Position numbers and translations under genes: made by a program
The notes under the pieces: generated by a model
What the model saw: the letters and a program-made list of their open reading frames with translations, nothing else
What the model was told of the DNA's origin: nothing
Databases searched by the model: none
Assembly (NCBI RefSeq): GCF_009834805.1
Contig: NZ_WVHO01000010.1
Coordinates: 62,001 to 126,000, forward strand
Source of the DNA: Saccharibacter sp. 17.LH.SD
Lineage (GTDB): Bacteria > Pseudomonadota > Alphaproteobacteria > Acetobacterales > Acetobacteraceae
Reading direction: 5' to 3'
Length of the DNA stretch: 64,000 nucleotides
Part shown: one piece after another, positions 1-7,980 of the stretch
Numbering within the stretch: the stretch's first letter is position 1
Layout: every line of letters starts with the position of its first letter

Positions 1-7
1 TGATTTA

Positions 8-949
8 TCATTTTTTCTTTTCCTTATCATCTTTGGGTTTCTCTTTAGGAACGTAGGCCGGGCTAACGTCGCTACGCTGACACTCTATATAAGTGAACCA
101 ATTTCCACCAGCAGGCCCATCTGGTTTGAAAGCAACTGGATCGGCAACTTCAGAGGTTAGGTAATAATCAATGCGTCTAGGCAGCCATAAACCATCGTAA
201 TTTTTATGTGGTGCTTGTATCTTTTGCCCATCTTGGTTCATTCCCGTACCGCCTTTTACCTGCCATGCGACTGGAATATAACGGCTATCAATACGAATAG
301 GCCTATAAAAAGAAAAATCAGAGCGAAAAAGAGTGAAAAAATTAATACCTTTTGGCGAATATTCTGGGTAACCAATCATTCCTGTAGTTGATGAAATAAT
401 AGGCGCATTCCTATTACTTTCATCAGTCATCTCATTATAATGAGGTCCCCATATATGTAATTCTCCCGTAGGGGCAGCACTGCCATTCTCTTCGGTCGCC
501 GGTAACGGAATATAGTCAAATGTTGATTTCACAGACGCAATAATTTTACTAATCTGCGTTAGAGCAGAACCTTCACTATAATGGTTGGTTAAAGTTCGGT
601 CTTTCCATCCTCCATGATCTACTAATGTTATGCCCGCCCTTTTACAGATATCAAACAAAAGAGAAGAAACAGAACCACGCCGACTATGGGGAGGAGATAG
701 AATATTTGCAAGTAATGTAATGATATTTGCTTGCACTTTAAGTGTGCCAGATCCTCCAGAAAAAGAAGCGAATGACTCAGTGATGACACCATAAAAAACA
801 GACACAAAGGTCTGCTTCCCTTCTTCTCCTGCTAAAACTGTAACAGTGGTTTTATAATAATCCCTTATCGTAACGATTTTCTCACCCATATTTTCCTTAA
901 CCAGCCACCATTTTATTTTCCTCTCTTTTGATCTATATAGAAAGTTCAT
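8..949 (-). CDS. Truncated baseplate-hub paralogue (array copy 1)
   Basis: The product is about 313 residues and matches the C-terminal two thirds of the full hub protein encoded at 3315-4466, from the shared motif KTTVTVLAGEEGKQTF to the lysine-rich tail (EKKK/DKKK). It lacks the hub N-terminus; instead there is a short unrelated-looking lead (MNFLYRSKERK). I chose ATG 949 because AGAGG lies 4 nt upstream; an in-frame ATG at 970 is possible. Its start is only 25 nt from the divergent start of the secreted-protein gene at 974, so there is no room for two ordinary promoters between them. The frame is intact, so it may be expressed, but it could equally be a relic of tandem duplication. Function unknown beyond homology to the tail hub. 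Confidence 0.6.
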   Translation of the reverse strand: MNFLYRSKERKIKWWLVKENMGEKIVTIRDYYKTTVTVLAGEEGKQTFVSVFYGVITESFASFSGGSGTLKVQANIITLLANILSPPHSRRGSVSSLLFDICKRAGITLVDHGGWKDRTLTNHYSEGSALTQISKIIASVKSTFDYIPLPATEENGSAAPTGELHIWGPHYNEMTDESNRNAPIISSTTGMIGYPEYSPKGINFFTLFRSDFSFYRPIRIDSRYIPVAWQVKGGTGMNQDGQKIQAPHKNYDGLWLPRRIDYYLTSEVADPVAFKPDGPAGGNWFTYIECQRSDVSPAYVPKEKPKDDKEKKK

Positions 950-973
950 GGAGCCTCTGGAAAGGAACACGCC

Positions 974-1639
974 ATGAAGAAAAGATTATTCGCCATTTCT
1001 ACCATGGCGCTAGCCTTAGTAGGGGCGGCGTGGCCGAACGTTGGGGCTGCACAATCCTATGATCAAATTAGAGCTATTCAACGTAGTAATGAGCTAAGAT
1101 ATGAGTCTGAGCTCCGTCAAATGGGGCTAGAAGCTCGCTTAGCGCATAATGCCATTTGGGCCATGAATAACGTGCCAGATTCAGCTTGTGCGACTACAGC
1201 AGGTATTCTCCTGATGGACTATGGCAAATGGTCCGAGAGTAAGATGAATAGTGACCGCATTGCCAATATGGAGGCTGGCGGCGTCTGCGAAATGAGAGTC
1301 ATCAAACGCCCTCCACCCAAAAAAGAACCTTATGATCCCAATACAGATTCTCAATACCAAGGTAAGCTCTTTTTTCAGAACCACCCTGAGGAGGCTTATG
1401 AAATTCTCCTCAAGGAAGGGGTGTCGCAGGAAGAAATTAATCACATTGCCATAATTTTTACACGTGAAGGCTATCAAATATCTGGATGTACAGCCCTTGC
1501 CGGCTTAATCATTTATCTTGCACGTGAAGGAAAAGGAGATACACCCCGCGAAGAAGACAGACCCCTTTACAGAGACAGCTTATACCAACTCACTGGTGAA
1601 CCTGAAAAAGTAGGATGTAATCCCAGGTATTTCCCTTAG
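974..1639 (+). CDS. Secreted cysteine-containing protein, array copy 1
   Basis: A 221-residue protein with a clear Sec signal peptide (MKKRLFAISTMALALVGAAW, cleavage probably near GAAQS). The mature part contains the motif LRQMGLEARLAHNAIWAM followed by conserved cysteines and LMDYGKW, and ends in a Cys-containing tail (CNPRYFP). The first 130 residues are nearly identical to the copy at 2637-3302; the last 80 differ more. AAAGG lies about 9 nt before the ATG. It faces the tail genes head to head at its start and tail to tail at its end (12 nt from the next hub copy). I do not recognise a family. Export suggests a periplasmic or extracellular role; any link to the tail particle, such as self-protection, is speculation. 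Confidence 0.75.
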   Translation: MKKRLFAISTMALALVGAAWPNVGAAQSYDQIRAIQRSNELRYESELRQMGLEARLAHNAIWAMNNVPDSACATTAGILLMDYGKWSESKMNSDRIANMEAGGVCEMRVIKRPPPKKEPYDPNTDSQYQGKLFFQNHPEEAYEILLKEGVSQEEINHIAIIFTREGYQISGCTALAGLIIYLAREGKGDTPREEDRPLYRDSLYQLTGEPEKVGCNPRYFP

Positions 1640-1650
1640 TCTATTATCTT

Positions 1651-2612
1651 CTATTTTTTCTTTTCCTTGTCATCCTTAGCTTTATCTTTGGGAATGTAGG
1701 CTGGACTTACATCGCTACGCTGACACTCTACGTAGGTAAACCAATTTCCTCCATCGGGACCATCTGGCTTGAAAGCGACGGGATCAGCCACTTCGGAGGT
1801 CAGATAATAGTCAATTCGCCTGGGAAGCCATAAGCCGTCATAATTTTTATATGGTGCTTGAATATTTTGCCCATCTTGATTCATTCCCTTACGACCTTTT
1901 ACTTGCCACGCACTTGGAATATAACGGCTCTCAATACGAATAGGCTTATAAAAGGAAAAATCAGGGCGGAAGAGAGTAAAAAACTTGATCCCGCTTGGGG
2001 AATATTCTGGGTAGCCAATCATTCCTGTAGCTGATGAAATAATAGGAATATTCGTATCATTTTTAATTTGCTCTTCGTCGTCTCGTTCTTCATTATAATG
2101 AGGCCCCCACACATGTAATTCTCCTATAGGAGAATTACTTTCGTTATTTTTTGTTACAGGAAATGGAATATAATTGAAGGTTGATTTTACAGCGGCAATA
2201 ATTTTACTAATTTGCGTTAAGGCTGTTCCTTCACTATAGTGGTTCACTAAAGTTCGGTTTTTCCAACCACCATGATCTACCAATATTATACCAGCCCTCT
2301 TGCATATATCGGCCAAGAGAGAAGAAACAAGGACAGATCCACGCCGACTATAAGGAGGAGAAAGAGTTTTTGCGAGTAAATTAATCGTATTAGCCTTTAC
2401 TTTAAAGGTACTGGACCCTCCAGAAAAAGAAGCAAAAGCCTCGGTAATAACGCCATAAAAAACAGATACAAAGGCCTGCTTTCCTTCTTCTCCCGTAAGA
2501 CCGTAACAGTAGTTTTGGAAAAATCCCTTATCGTAATGATTTTATCACCCACATTATCCTTGACCAACCACCATTTTATTTTCCTCTCTTTTGATCTATA
2601 TAGAAAGGTCAT
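1651..2612 (-). pseudogene. Frameshifted baseplate-hub paralogue (array copy 2)
   Basis: This copy aligns with the hub sequences at 8-949 and 3315-4466 over their whole shared length, but the frame breaks near 2494-2501. There the run that reads CCCGCCAAAACCG in the full gene is one base shorter (CCCGTAAGACCG). The frame changes inside the conserved TVTVLAGEEGK segment, so the upstream part ends in a spurious tail and the downstream 221 residues have no proper start. The start region (ATG 2612 with AGAGG upstream) matches copy 1. It is best treated as a broken duplicate. A sequencing error in the base run is the alternative. Confidence 0.7.
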
Positions 2613-2636
2613 GGAGCCTCTGGAAAGGAACACGCC

Positions 2637-3302
2637 ATGAAGAAAAGATTATTCGCCATTTCTACCATGGCGCTAGCCTTAGTAGGGGTAGCGTGGCCGA
2701 ATGTCGGGGCTGCACAATCCTATGATCAAATTAGAGCTATTCAACGTAGTAATGAGCTAAGATATGAGTCTGAGCTCCGTCAAATGGGGCTGGAAGCTCG
2801 CTTAGCGCACAATGCCATTTGGGCCATGAATAACGTGCCCGATTCAGCCTGTGCAACCACGGCTGGTATTCTCCTGATGGACTATGGCAAATGGTCCGAG
2901 AGTAAAATGAATAGTGACCGCATTGCCAATATGGAGGCCGGTGGTGTCTGCGAGATGAGAGTCATCAAACGCCCTCCTCCAAAAGAAGAACCTTATGATC
3001 CCAATCAAGACAGTGATTACCAAGGTAAGCTCTTTTTTCAAAATCATCCTGAAGAAGCTTATGAAATTTTTCTTAAAGAAGGCGTTTCACTCACAGAACT
3101 CAATAATATTGCCACAATTTTTACGCGTGAAGGCTATCAAATATCTGGATGTACAAGCCTTGCCGGTCAGATCATTTACCTTTTACGTAGAGGTAAAGGA
3201 GGCGTGCTTCGTGAAGGAGACATAGCTCTTTATGAAGATAGTCTGCACCGTCTAAAAAATGAATCTATAACGAGAGATTGTAATCCCAGGTATTTTCCTT
3301 GA
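2637..3302 (+). CDS. Secreted cysteine-containing protein, array copy 2
   Basis: A 221-residue paralogue of the product of 974-1639, with the same signal peptide and the same LRQMGLEARLAHNAIWAM motif. The DNA of the two genes is nearly identical for about the first 390 bp, at an offset of 1663 bp, then diverges. The C-terminal 80 residues keep a shared frame (FTREGYQISGCT, then YL.R.GKG, then CNPRYFP) with many substitutions between. That pattern, a constant 5' part and a variable 3' part, suggests duplication followed by diversification or recombination. The stop codon is 12 nt from the end of the full-length hub gene on the opposite strand. No recognised domain. Confidence 0.75.
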   Translation: MKKRLFAISTMALALVGVAWPNVGAAQSYDQIRAIQRSNELRYESELRQMGLEARLAHNAIWAMNNVPDSACATTAGILLMDYGKWSESKMNSDRIANMEAGGVCEMRVIKRPPPKEEPYDPNQDSDYQGKLFFQNHPEEAYEIFLKEGVSLTELNNIATIFTREGYQISGCTSLAGQIIYLLRRGKGGVLREGDIALYEDSLHRLKNESITRDCNPRYFP

Positions 3303-3314
3303 TCCATTCATTTT

Positions 3315-4466
3315 CTATTTTTTCTTGTCCTTATCGTCCTTAGGTTTATCTTTAGGAACGTAGGCTGGGCTTACGTCACTACGCTGACATTCCACATAGG
3401 TAAACCAGTTGCCTCCATCGGGGCCATCTGGTTTAAAAGCGACAGGGTCGGCGACTTCGGAGGTCAGATAATAATCGATGCGCTTGGGAAGCCATAAGCC
3501 ATCAAAATTTTTATTAGCTGCTTGAATCTTTTGCCCATCTTGATTAGTTTTCGCGCCCTTTACTAGCTGCCATGCTCCAGGAATATAAGCACTATCGATA
3601 TAAACAGGCTTGTAAAAAGAAAGATCAGGGCGAAAAAGGGTGAAAAAATTAATACCGCTTGGTGAATATTCTGGATAACCAATCATTCCTGTAGCTGATG
3701 AAATAATAGGAATATTTTGATCATTTTTAATTTGTTCCTCATCATCTCGTTCCTCGTTATAATGAGGCCCCCATATATGTAATTCTCCTATAGGAGAAAT
3801 GCCTTTATCGTTTTCTGTCAGAGGGAATGGAATATAATTGAAGGTTGATTTTACAGCGGCAATAATTTTACTAATTTGAGTTAAGGCTGTGCCCTCACCA
3901 TAATGGTTTGTCAGGGTTCGATTTTTCCATCCCCCATGATCTACCAATATTATCCCAGCTCTCTTGCATATATCGGCTAAGAGAGAAGAAACAAGGACAG
4001 ATCCACGCCGACTATAAGGAGGAGAAAGAGTTTTTGCGAGTAAATTAATCGTGCTGGCTTTTACTTTAAAGGTGCTGGACCCTCCAGAAAAAGAAGCAAA
4101 AGCCTCGGTAATGACACCATAAAAAACAGATATAAAAGTCTGTTTTCCTTCTTCTCCCGCCAAAACCGTAACAGTGGTTTTAGAAGGGTCCCTTAATGTG
4201 GCATTATTATCATCCACATTATTATCCTGAATATGGGACAACCGATCCATATAAAATTGTTGTATACCTTCAATCGTTAGTTCTAATTGTGCTCCACTTT
4301 TCATCCCCATTTTAGAAATATGCGCTTTGATACGATGGCCAACATCTAACGTAAGCGTTTCCCTTGAATTATCTAAATTGACCATATGGAAAATAACTTT
4401 TAGCTGTTTCCGAGAAAAAGAATTCGGTACAGCAGAGAGAGTCGTGCGTGGTTCATAATCACTCAT
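3315..4466 (-). CDS. Phage baseplate hub protein (gpD/gp27-like), full length
   Basis: A 383-residue protein placed directly after the baseplate plug gene, where contractile-tail clusters carry the hub that joins the tail tube to the spike. The N-terminal 110 residues (MSDYEPRTTLSAVPNSFSRK onward) contain a hub-like beta segment (MGMKSGAQLELTIEGIQQFY). The C-terminal part is the section repeated at 8-949 and 1651-2612. ATG 4466 is chosen because it overlaps the plug gene stop as ATGA; the frame is open further upstream, but that part is the shadow of the plug gene. The assignment rests on gene order and general resemblance to late-control protein D, not on a sequence match I could verify. Confidence 0.6.
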   Translation of the reverse strand: MSDYEPRTTLSAVPNSFSRKQLKVIFHMVNLDNSRETLTLDVGHRIKAHISKMGMKSGAQLELTIEGIQQFYMDRLSHIQDNNVDDNNATLRDPSKTTVTVLAGEEGKQTFISVFYGVITEAFASFSGGSSTFKVKASTINLLAKTLSPPYSRRGSVLVSSLLADICKRAGIILVDHGGWKNRTLTNHYGEGTALTQISKIIAAVKSTFNYIPFPLTENDKGISPIGELHIWGPHYNEERDDEEQIKNDQNIPIISSATGMIGYPEYSPSGINFFTLFRPDLSFYKPVYIDSAYIPGAWQLVKGAKTNQDGQKIQAANKNFDGLWLPKRIDYYLTSEVADPVAFKPDGPDGGNWFTYVECQRSDVSPAYVPKDKPKDDKDKKK

Positions 4467-4762
4467 GAGGAACGCTCCGTATAGATGAGCAAGTAACGGT
4501 CCCCCAACCCAGTATAATCTGGGTCTTGCGCCCCTTGCTGATCCACCACCATCAAAGTTCCTGGAAGTGGGGAAGCAGGGTTTTGCAAAATATCGACATT
4601 GTTCCGGCAAAGGCACCCGGAAACAATTGCATTTTGATTGACCCAAACATCAATATAAAGCCCCGTCGCCAGCTGACGCACCCAAAAACGACACGCTTGC
4701 CCGCTTAACGTGCATGAGGTTTCCTGAGAAGGCAGAGCATCCAATGGGATAGAATAAATCAT
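4463..4762 (-). CDS. Phage baseplate plug protein (DUF6983-like)
   Basis: A 99-residue protein with the layout of the baseplate plug family known from cyanophage Pam3-like tails: an N-terminal MIYSIPLDALPSQETSCTL, a central strand pair (LYIDVWVNQNAIVSG), and a C-terminal GTLMVVDQQGAQDPDYTGLG followed by RYLLIY. The DPDYTGLG.RY segment is the most telling part. In that family the protein closes the lower end of the tail tube in the baseplate. It overlaps the hub gene by four bases (ATGA), as expected of translationally coupled tail genes, and is 4 bp from the upstream baseplate gene. Confidence 0.75.
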   Translation of the reverse strand: MIYSIPLDALPSQETSCTLSGQACRFWVRQLATGLYIDVWVNQNAIVSGCLCRNNVDILQNPASPLPGTLMVVDQQGAQDPDYTGLGDRYLLIYTERSS

Positions 4763-4766
4763 CTTT

Positions 4767-5522
4767 TTATGACTTCGCTAACATGGTCGGTTGTGTGCTG
4801 CCATTATTTTGCACTGGTGCACCTTGTGGATATTGTGATTCACTATTCCTATTTCTAAACGACTGTGTACTTCGAACTTCTTGCATTGTTAATTGAATGG
4901 CCAGCATATCCACACCCAATTTAGGGCCATTAGGGTTAGCTATGCCGCGTTTCACTTCATATGCAATAATATTGGCGTTTCTATAAATTTTTTCCGGTGT
5001 CGAAACGTAATAAAGATTTGTATCTTGTACGAGGAAATCAAGCGCCTCAATAATCTGCCTTTTAATAGCGGGCGCCTCACGGCTTTTACCACGCAAAAAG
5101 AAAGGCAGAAGGTTTGCCCCAATATTCCCTGTGTCCGACCCATCACAAATCATATCAATGGTAATCGTATAAGGTGACATCACTTTGTTATAAGAAACAA
5201 ATGATCCATCCTCTTGTGGGGCCGTGCTGATGGCGGATTTTCTGGTAATATCCACATCGCCAACATGGGCCGCAGAAAGGATTTTACGGATTTTAACATT
5301 ATTGCCACTGCCGTCATTAAACTCCAGCTTTGTCCCATTGGCCGGCACGTTCGGGTTTGCTTGGTCTCCCTGCGCAATTTGTGTGTTAGATACCTTGTTT
5401 GAATTATCCGGCACGCGCGCAAAAACACCCCAATGTTTCGCACTGCGGGTAATGGCCCAGGCATCCAAAGCCTGCCCCCCAAAAGAGGTGAGGGTGCCTT
5501 CAAGTGATGAAAGTATTTTCAT
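4767..5522 (-). CDS. Putative tail/baseplate protein
   Basis: A 251-residue protein between the tape measure and the baseplate plug, on the same strand and 2-4 bp from each neighbour. In related contractile tails this position is taken by a distal tube or baseplate initiator protein (DUF6046-like in some phages). It has a hydrophilic, beta-rich composition, a central segment DVDITRKSAISTAPQEDGSF and a low-complexity C-terminus rich in Q, N and S. No signal peptide or membrane segment is visible. Function is inferred from position; I cannot name the family with confidence. Confidence 0.55.
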   Translation of the reverse strand: MKILSSLEGTLTSFGGQALDAWAITRSAKHWGVFARVPDNSNKVSNTQIAQGDQANPNVPANGTKLEFNDGSGNNVKIRKILSAAHVGDVDITRKSAISTAPQEDGSFVSYNKVMSPYTITIDMICDGSDTGNIGANLLPFFLRGKSREAPAIKRQIIEALDFLVQDTNLYYVSTPEKIYRNANIIAYEVKRGIANPNGPKLGVDMLAIQLTMQEVRSTQSFRNRNSESQYPQGAPVQNNGSTQPTMLAKS

Positions 5523-5524
5523 GA

Positions 5525-6904
5525 TTATTCCACAAAGAAATCAGGGGTGGAAGAAAATGCATTGGCCAATTTGGTGCGGATTGTATTGGCTGTTTCTTCA
5601 GGCGTGCCATTCGTGCCGGAAACATTAATCGTAATAACAGGAGAATTGGTCGTATTATTGGTGGTATAAGCGCGCTCTACTGCCGCCACAGAAGCTGAGT
5701 CAGACAATTGCGCCAGGCGGTCCACCATCATTGAATACAGCGTGTCCGCATAATGTTGAGAGTGGATCACTTTTTGCAGAGCCTCCTCACCCCCTAAGGT
5801 GGGCACCGTCTGGCGTGTTCCTGCACTGACAGAAGCCCCACCATTTCCCAATACGGAAACGGGGGGAGACACCGTGTCAGAGTACAGGTGAGACTGCACA
5901 ATATCACGAAGGGCTGCGAGAGAGGATTGGGATATATCACCCCTTAAATTTTCCCCAGAAAATGAGCCATTTCCCGCCTGGTTTAGCCCGGTTACTCCGC
6001 CATCTTGGAAGAGATGCGTGATCATACGGTTTGAGAGGCTGCCATCCCCACTACCAATCGCATGACGTAACCAATCAGCCAATGGGCGGTTCTGTTCCCC
6101 TGTCTCATGCAAGCCAGAAACAGCCTCTGAGGAGGTGAGGGAAGAGACAACACCACGCGCTGTTATCATGGCGGAAAGGGACGCTAAAAGAGCCCCATTC
6201 TCCCCACGCTCAAGCCCTTCTAAAGAAGAGACCGTCTCAAGAGAATTCAGTGCTTTTGCAAAATTGTCGAGTGATGGTTCAATATCCCGAAAAACCTTTG
6301 CCATAATGGCATCAGCCGTTTCCTGCAGTGTCGCCCAATCCACGCTCATCCGCGCTTTTTGCACCAGCTGCGTGTAGGATGGCGCTGTGACCAACGTCAC
6401 AATCCCAGCAGAACCACCAATGGGATGGAGGAGGGCGCTTTGCTGCTCCTGGCTCTGCTCTCTAAAGCGAGGGGAGGCATGGAGTTGGTCCAACACATCC
6501 CCACGCACACGCGCTGTATCATCCAACAGCTCCACCCCAAGCTGCTGTGAGGCCTGTGCGAGGGTCGCCCGCCCCTCGGAGGTTACCTTAAGCGCCTGGA
6601 GAGCGTAAAAGAGTGTATCCACATCCCCTGGCGCAACACCCACACTCTGCGCCGCCTGGCGTAATTGAAGAAGCGTCTGGGGAGCAATCTCCACAGAGCG
6701 CGCAATCTCCCCTAAAGAGGCCGTTACTTGCGTGATGTCATAAGACAATCCCGCAAGAGATTTCCCTCCCGTAAAGAGAGCCAAAGCCCCCATTGTCTCC
6801 CGCCGCAACGCTGCAAAACCATCCGCCTCTTGTTGGGCCGCATGGCTGAGAGCGCCAAAGTCTAGCCCTGGCGATGTTATGAGTTGATCAAGAATTGTTG
6901 CCAT
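5525..6904 (-). CDS. Tail tape measure protein (short)
   Basis: The product is about 459 residues, mostly alanine/serine/glutamine-rich helix, located directly after the tail assembly chaperone as tape measures are. I prefer ATG 6904, with GGAG seven bases upstream, over the in-frame GTG at 6910. The gene starts inside the -1 frame extension of the chaperone gene (which stops at 6888), the usual lambda-like arrangement. The C-terminus has an Asn/Thr-rich stretch (NNTTNSPVITINVSGTNGT), common near tape-measure ends. If tail length follows about 1.5 angstrom per residue, the tail would be roughly 70 nm, short for a myovirus; that is an estimate. Confidence 0.65.
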   Translation of the reverse strand: MATILDQLITSPGLDFGALSHAAQQEADGFAALRRETMGALALFTGGKSLAGLSYDITQVTASLGEIARSVEIAPQTLLQLRQAAQSVGVAPGDVDTLFYALQALKVTSEGRATLAQASQQLGVELLDDTARVRGDVLDQLHASPRFREQSQEQQSALLHPIGGSAGIVTLVTAPSYTQLVQKARMSVDWATLQETADAIMAKVFRDIEPSLDNFAKALNSLETVSSLEGLERGENGALLASLSAMITARGVVSSLTSSEAVSGLHETGEQNRPLADWLRHAIGSGDGSLSNRMITHLFQDGGVTGLNQAGNGSFSGENLRGDISQSSLAALRDIVQSHLYSDTVSPPVSVLGNGGASVSAGTRQTVPTLGGEEALQKVIHSQHYADTLYSMMVDRLAQLSDSASVAAVERAYTTNNTTNSPVITINVSGTNGTPEETANTIRTKLANAFSSTPDFFVE

Positions 6905-7115
6905 TGACACGCTCCACAGCCGCGACTTCCCACATCAACCACATATCTTCAGCATCATAGAGCGTTTTAAGCTCGTGCAGCGTGGCCATCTTTGCCCCCA
7001 GCACAAGGGCCATCGGGGCGGATAGATTTACGCATTTGGCGCTTGATGCTCGCTCTCTGGTGTTCTCAGTGCTTCGACCAGAGGATAAATTTGGGAAATC
7101 GCGGCCTTGAAAAAA
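6888..7115 (-). CDS. -1 frame extension of tail assembly chaperone (G-T-like)
   Basis: From the slippery heptamer at 7115-7109 the -1 frame is open without a stop to TGA at 6890-6888. It adds 73 residues to the first 129 of the chaperone, for a fusion of about 202 residues. The last 41 residues, from an ATG at 7013, look protein-like (MALVLGAKMATLHELKTLYD, then AEDMWLMWEV) and could also be translated separately. This is the layout of lambda G/GT, where a fraction of ribosomes slips back and makes a longer chaperone needed for tail assembly. The stop codon overlaps the tape measure start by about 17 bp. Expression by frameshifting is inferred from the heptamer, the open frame and the gene order. 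Confidence 0.6.
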   Translation of the reverse strand, partial: FFQGRDFPNLSSGRSTENTRERASSAKCVNLSAPMALVLGAKMATLHELKTLYDAEDMWLMWEVAAVERVNGNNS

Positions 7116-7495
7116 TCCACATTCAGCTTAAATGCCTCCGCCCGCAAAGCCGGTAGGGTCGTGGCATCACTAATATCAAGTTCAGTTAATTTACTTGCCT
7201 GCACCTCAGCATTTCCTGGGTCACGATCAATCATGACGCAGTCAAGCAGGCCCTGAAATGCCTTTTCACATTCATCATCTGTCAAATGGCCAAATAACGC
7301 CATGGATTGCCCTGCCAGCCCAGCAATTCCCACTTCAAGCGCTTCTTTTGGTGTACGGCTTCCAGCACGCGCAAGGGCGCGCACAATGTCGCGCGCCCAT
7401 CTGTCGGCCGTAAAGGCCGACATGCGGGTGATGATGAAGCGTTTTCCGGCATCCTCTCCCGTGGAGGGAGACCATTCCAATGACTTCATGACCAT
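7028..7495 (-). CDS. Phage tail assembly chaperone
   Basis: A 155-residue, helix-rich acidic protein between the tube and tape measure genes, the standard place of the tail assembly chaperone that coats the tape measure during tail building. Segments such as FTADRWARDIVRALARAG and the mixed-charge C-terminus fit that role, though no strict motif exists for the family. Codons 127-129 (GAT TTT TTC, 7117-7109) contain an in-frame T_TTT_TTC slippery heptamer that would let a fraction of ribosomes enter the -1 frame. The unshifted product ends SEHQAPNA. It is 3 bp downstream of the tube gene. Confidence 0.65.
   Translation of the reverse strand: MVMKSLEWSPSTGEDAGKRFIITRMSAFTADRWARDIVRALARAGSRTPKEALEVGIAGLAGQSMALFGHLTDDECEKAFQGLLDCVMIDRDPGNAEVQASKLTELDISDATTLPALRAEAFKLNVDFFKAAISQIYPLVEALRTPESEHQAPNA
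7109..7115 (-). promoter_or_regulatory. Programmed -1 frameshift slippery site
   Basis: On the minus strand the bases read T_TTT_TTC, in phase with the chaperone frame (GAT TTT TTC). This is a canonical X_XXY_YYZ heptamer. The -1 frame downstream is open for 73 codons. I did not model a stimulatory pseudoknot. Confidence 0.6.
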
Positions 7496-7498
7496 TCC

Positions 7499-7978
7499 TT
7501 ATAGCTCAGCCGAAAGAACATTTTCCCACTGCAAATGAGCCTGCAAATCCCCCAGCACATTGCCCTTAGGCGCAGGGAGCGGGTTATAATCGACCAATAC
7601 CCCGTTGATGAACGTGTATTTCCGGTTCAACCCTTTTAACGTCAATTCACCATTGAGCGTATAAACCGTCTGTCCCTGACGGGAAGCGGTAGCAACGGCG
7701 TCAAATAACGTAAATGTCCGTGAGTTAGGCGCAAAATTTAGCGTCATATCAAAGATGGAATTAACAAACCCACGGTTCAGCTTCCCATCAAGAGAAATCT
7801 GTGTTTCTGCTAAGGTAATCGGTTTAGACACCCAAGCCGAAGAGGTGGACCATCTATCCAAGATGATCGGCGCATTGAACAATGTCTGAACCGTCATAAC
7901 AAAAACGGCATCAGATGCTGTAATATGCGTTGTAACAGGCGTGGTGACGGGCTTTGTGACAGGCGTTGGAGTAGCCAT
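7499..7978 (-). CDS. Phage tail tube protein (DUF3277-like)
   Basis: A 159-residue protein immediately downstream of the sheath, the expected tube position. It has a Thr-rich N-terminus (MATPTPVTKPVTTPVTT) and a beta-rich body (WSTSSAWVSKPITLAETQIS; then GFVNSIFDMTLNFAPNSRTF). Size and order match the structural protein that follows DUF3383 sheaths in KPP10-like myoviruses. It would polymerise into the inner tube. The assignment is by order and general look. Confidence 0.65.
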   Translation of the reverse strand: MATPTPVTKPVTTPVTTHITASDAVFVMTVQTLFNAPIILDRWSTSSAWVSKPITLAETQISLDGKLNRGFVNSIFDMTLNFAPNSRTFTLFDAVATASRQGQTVYTLNGELTLKGLNRKYTFINGVLVDYNPLPAPKGNVLGDLQAHLQWENVLSAEL

Positions 7979-7980
7979 GA

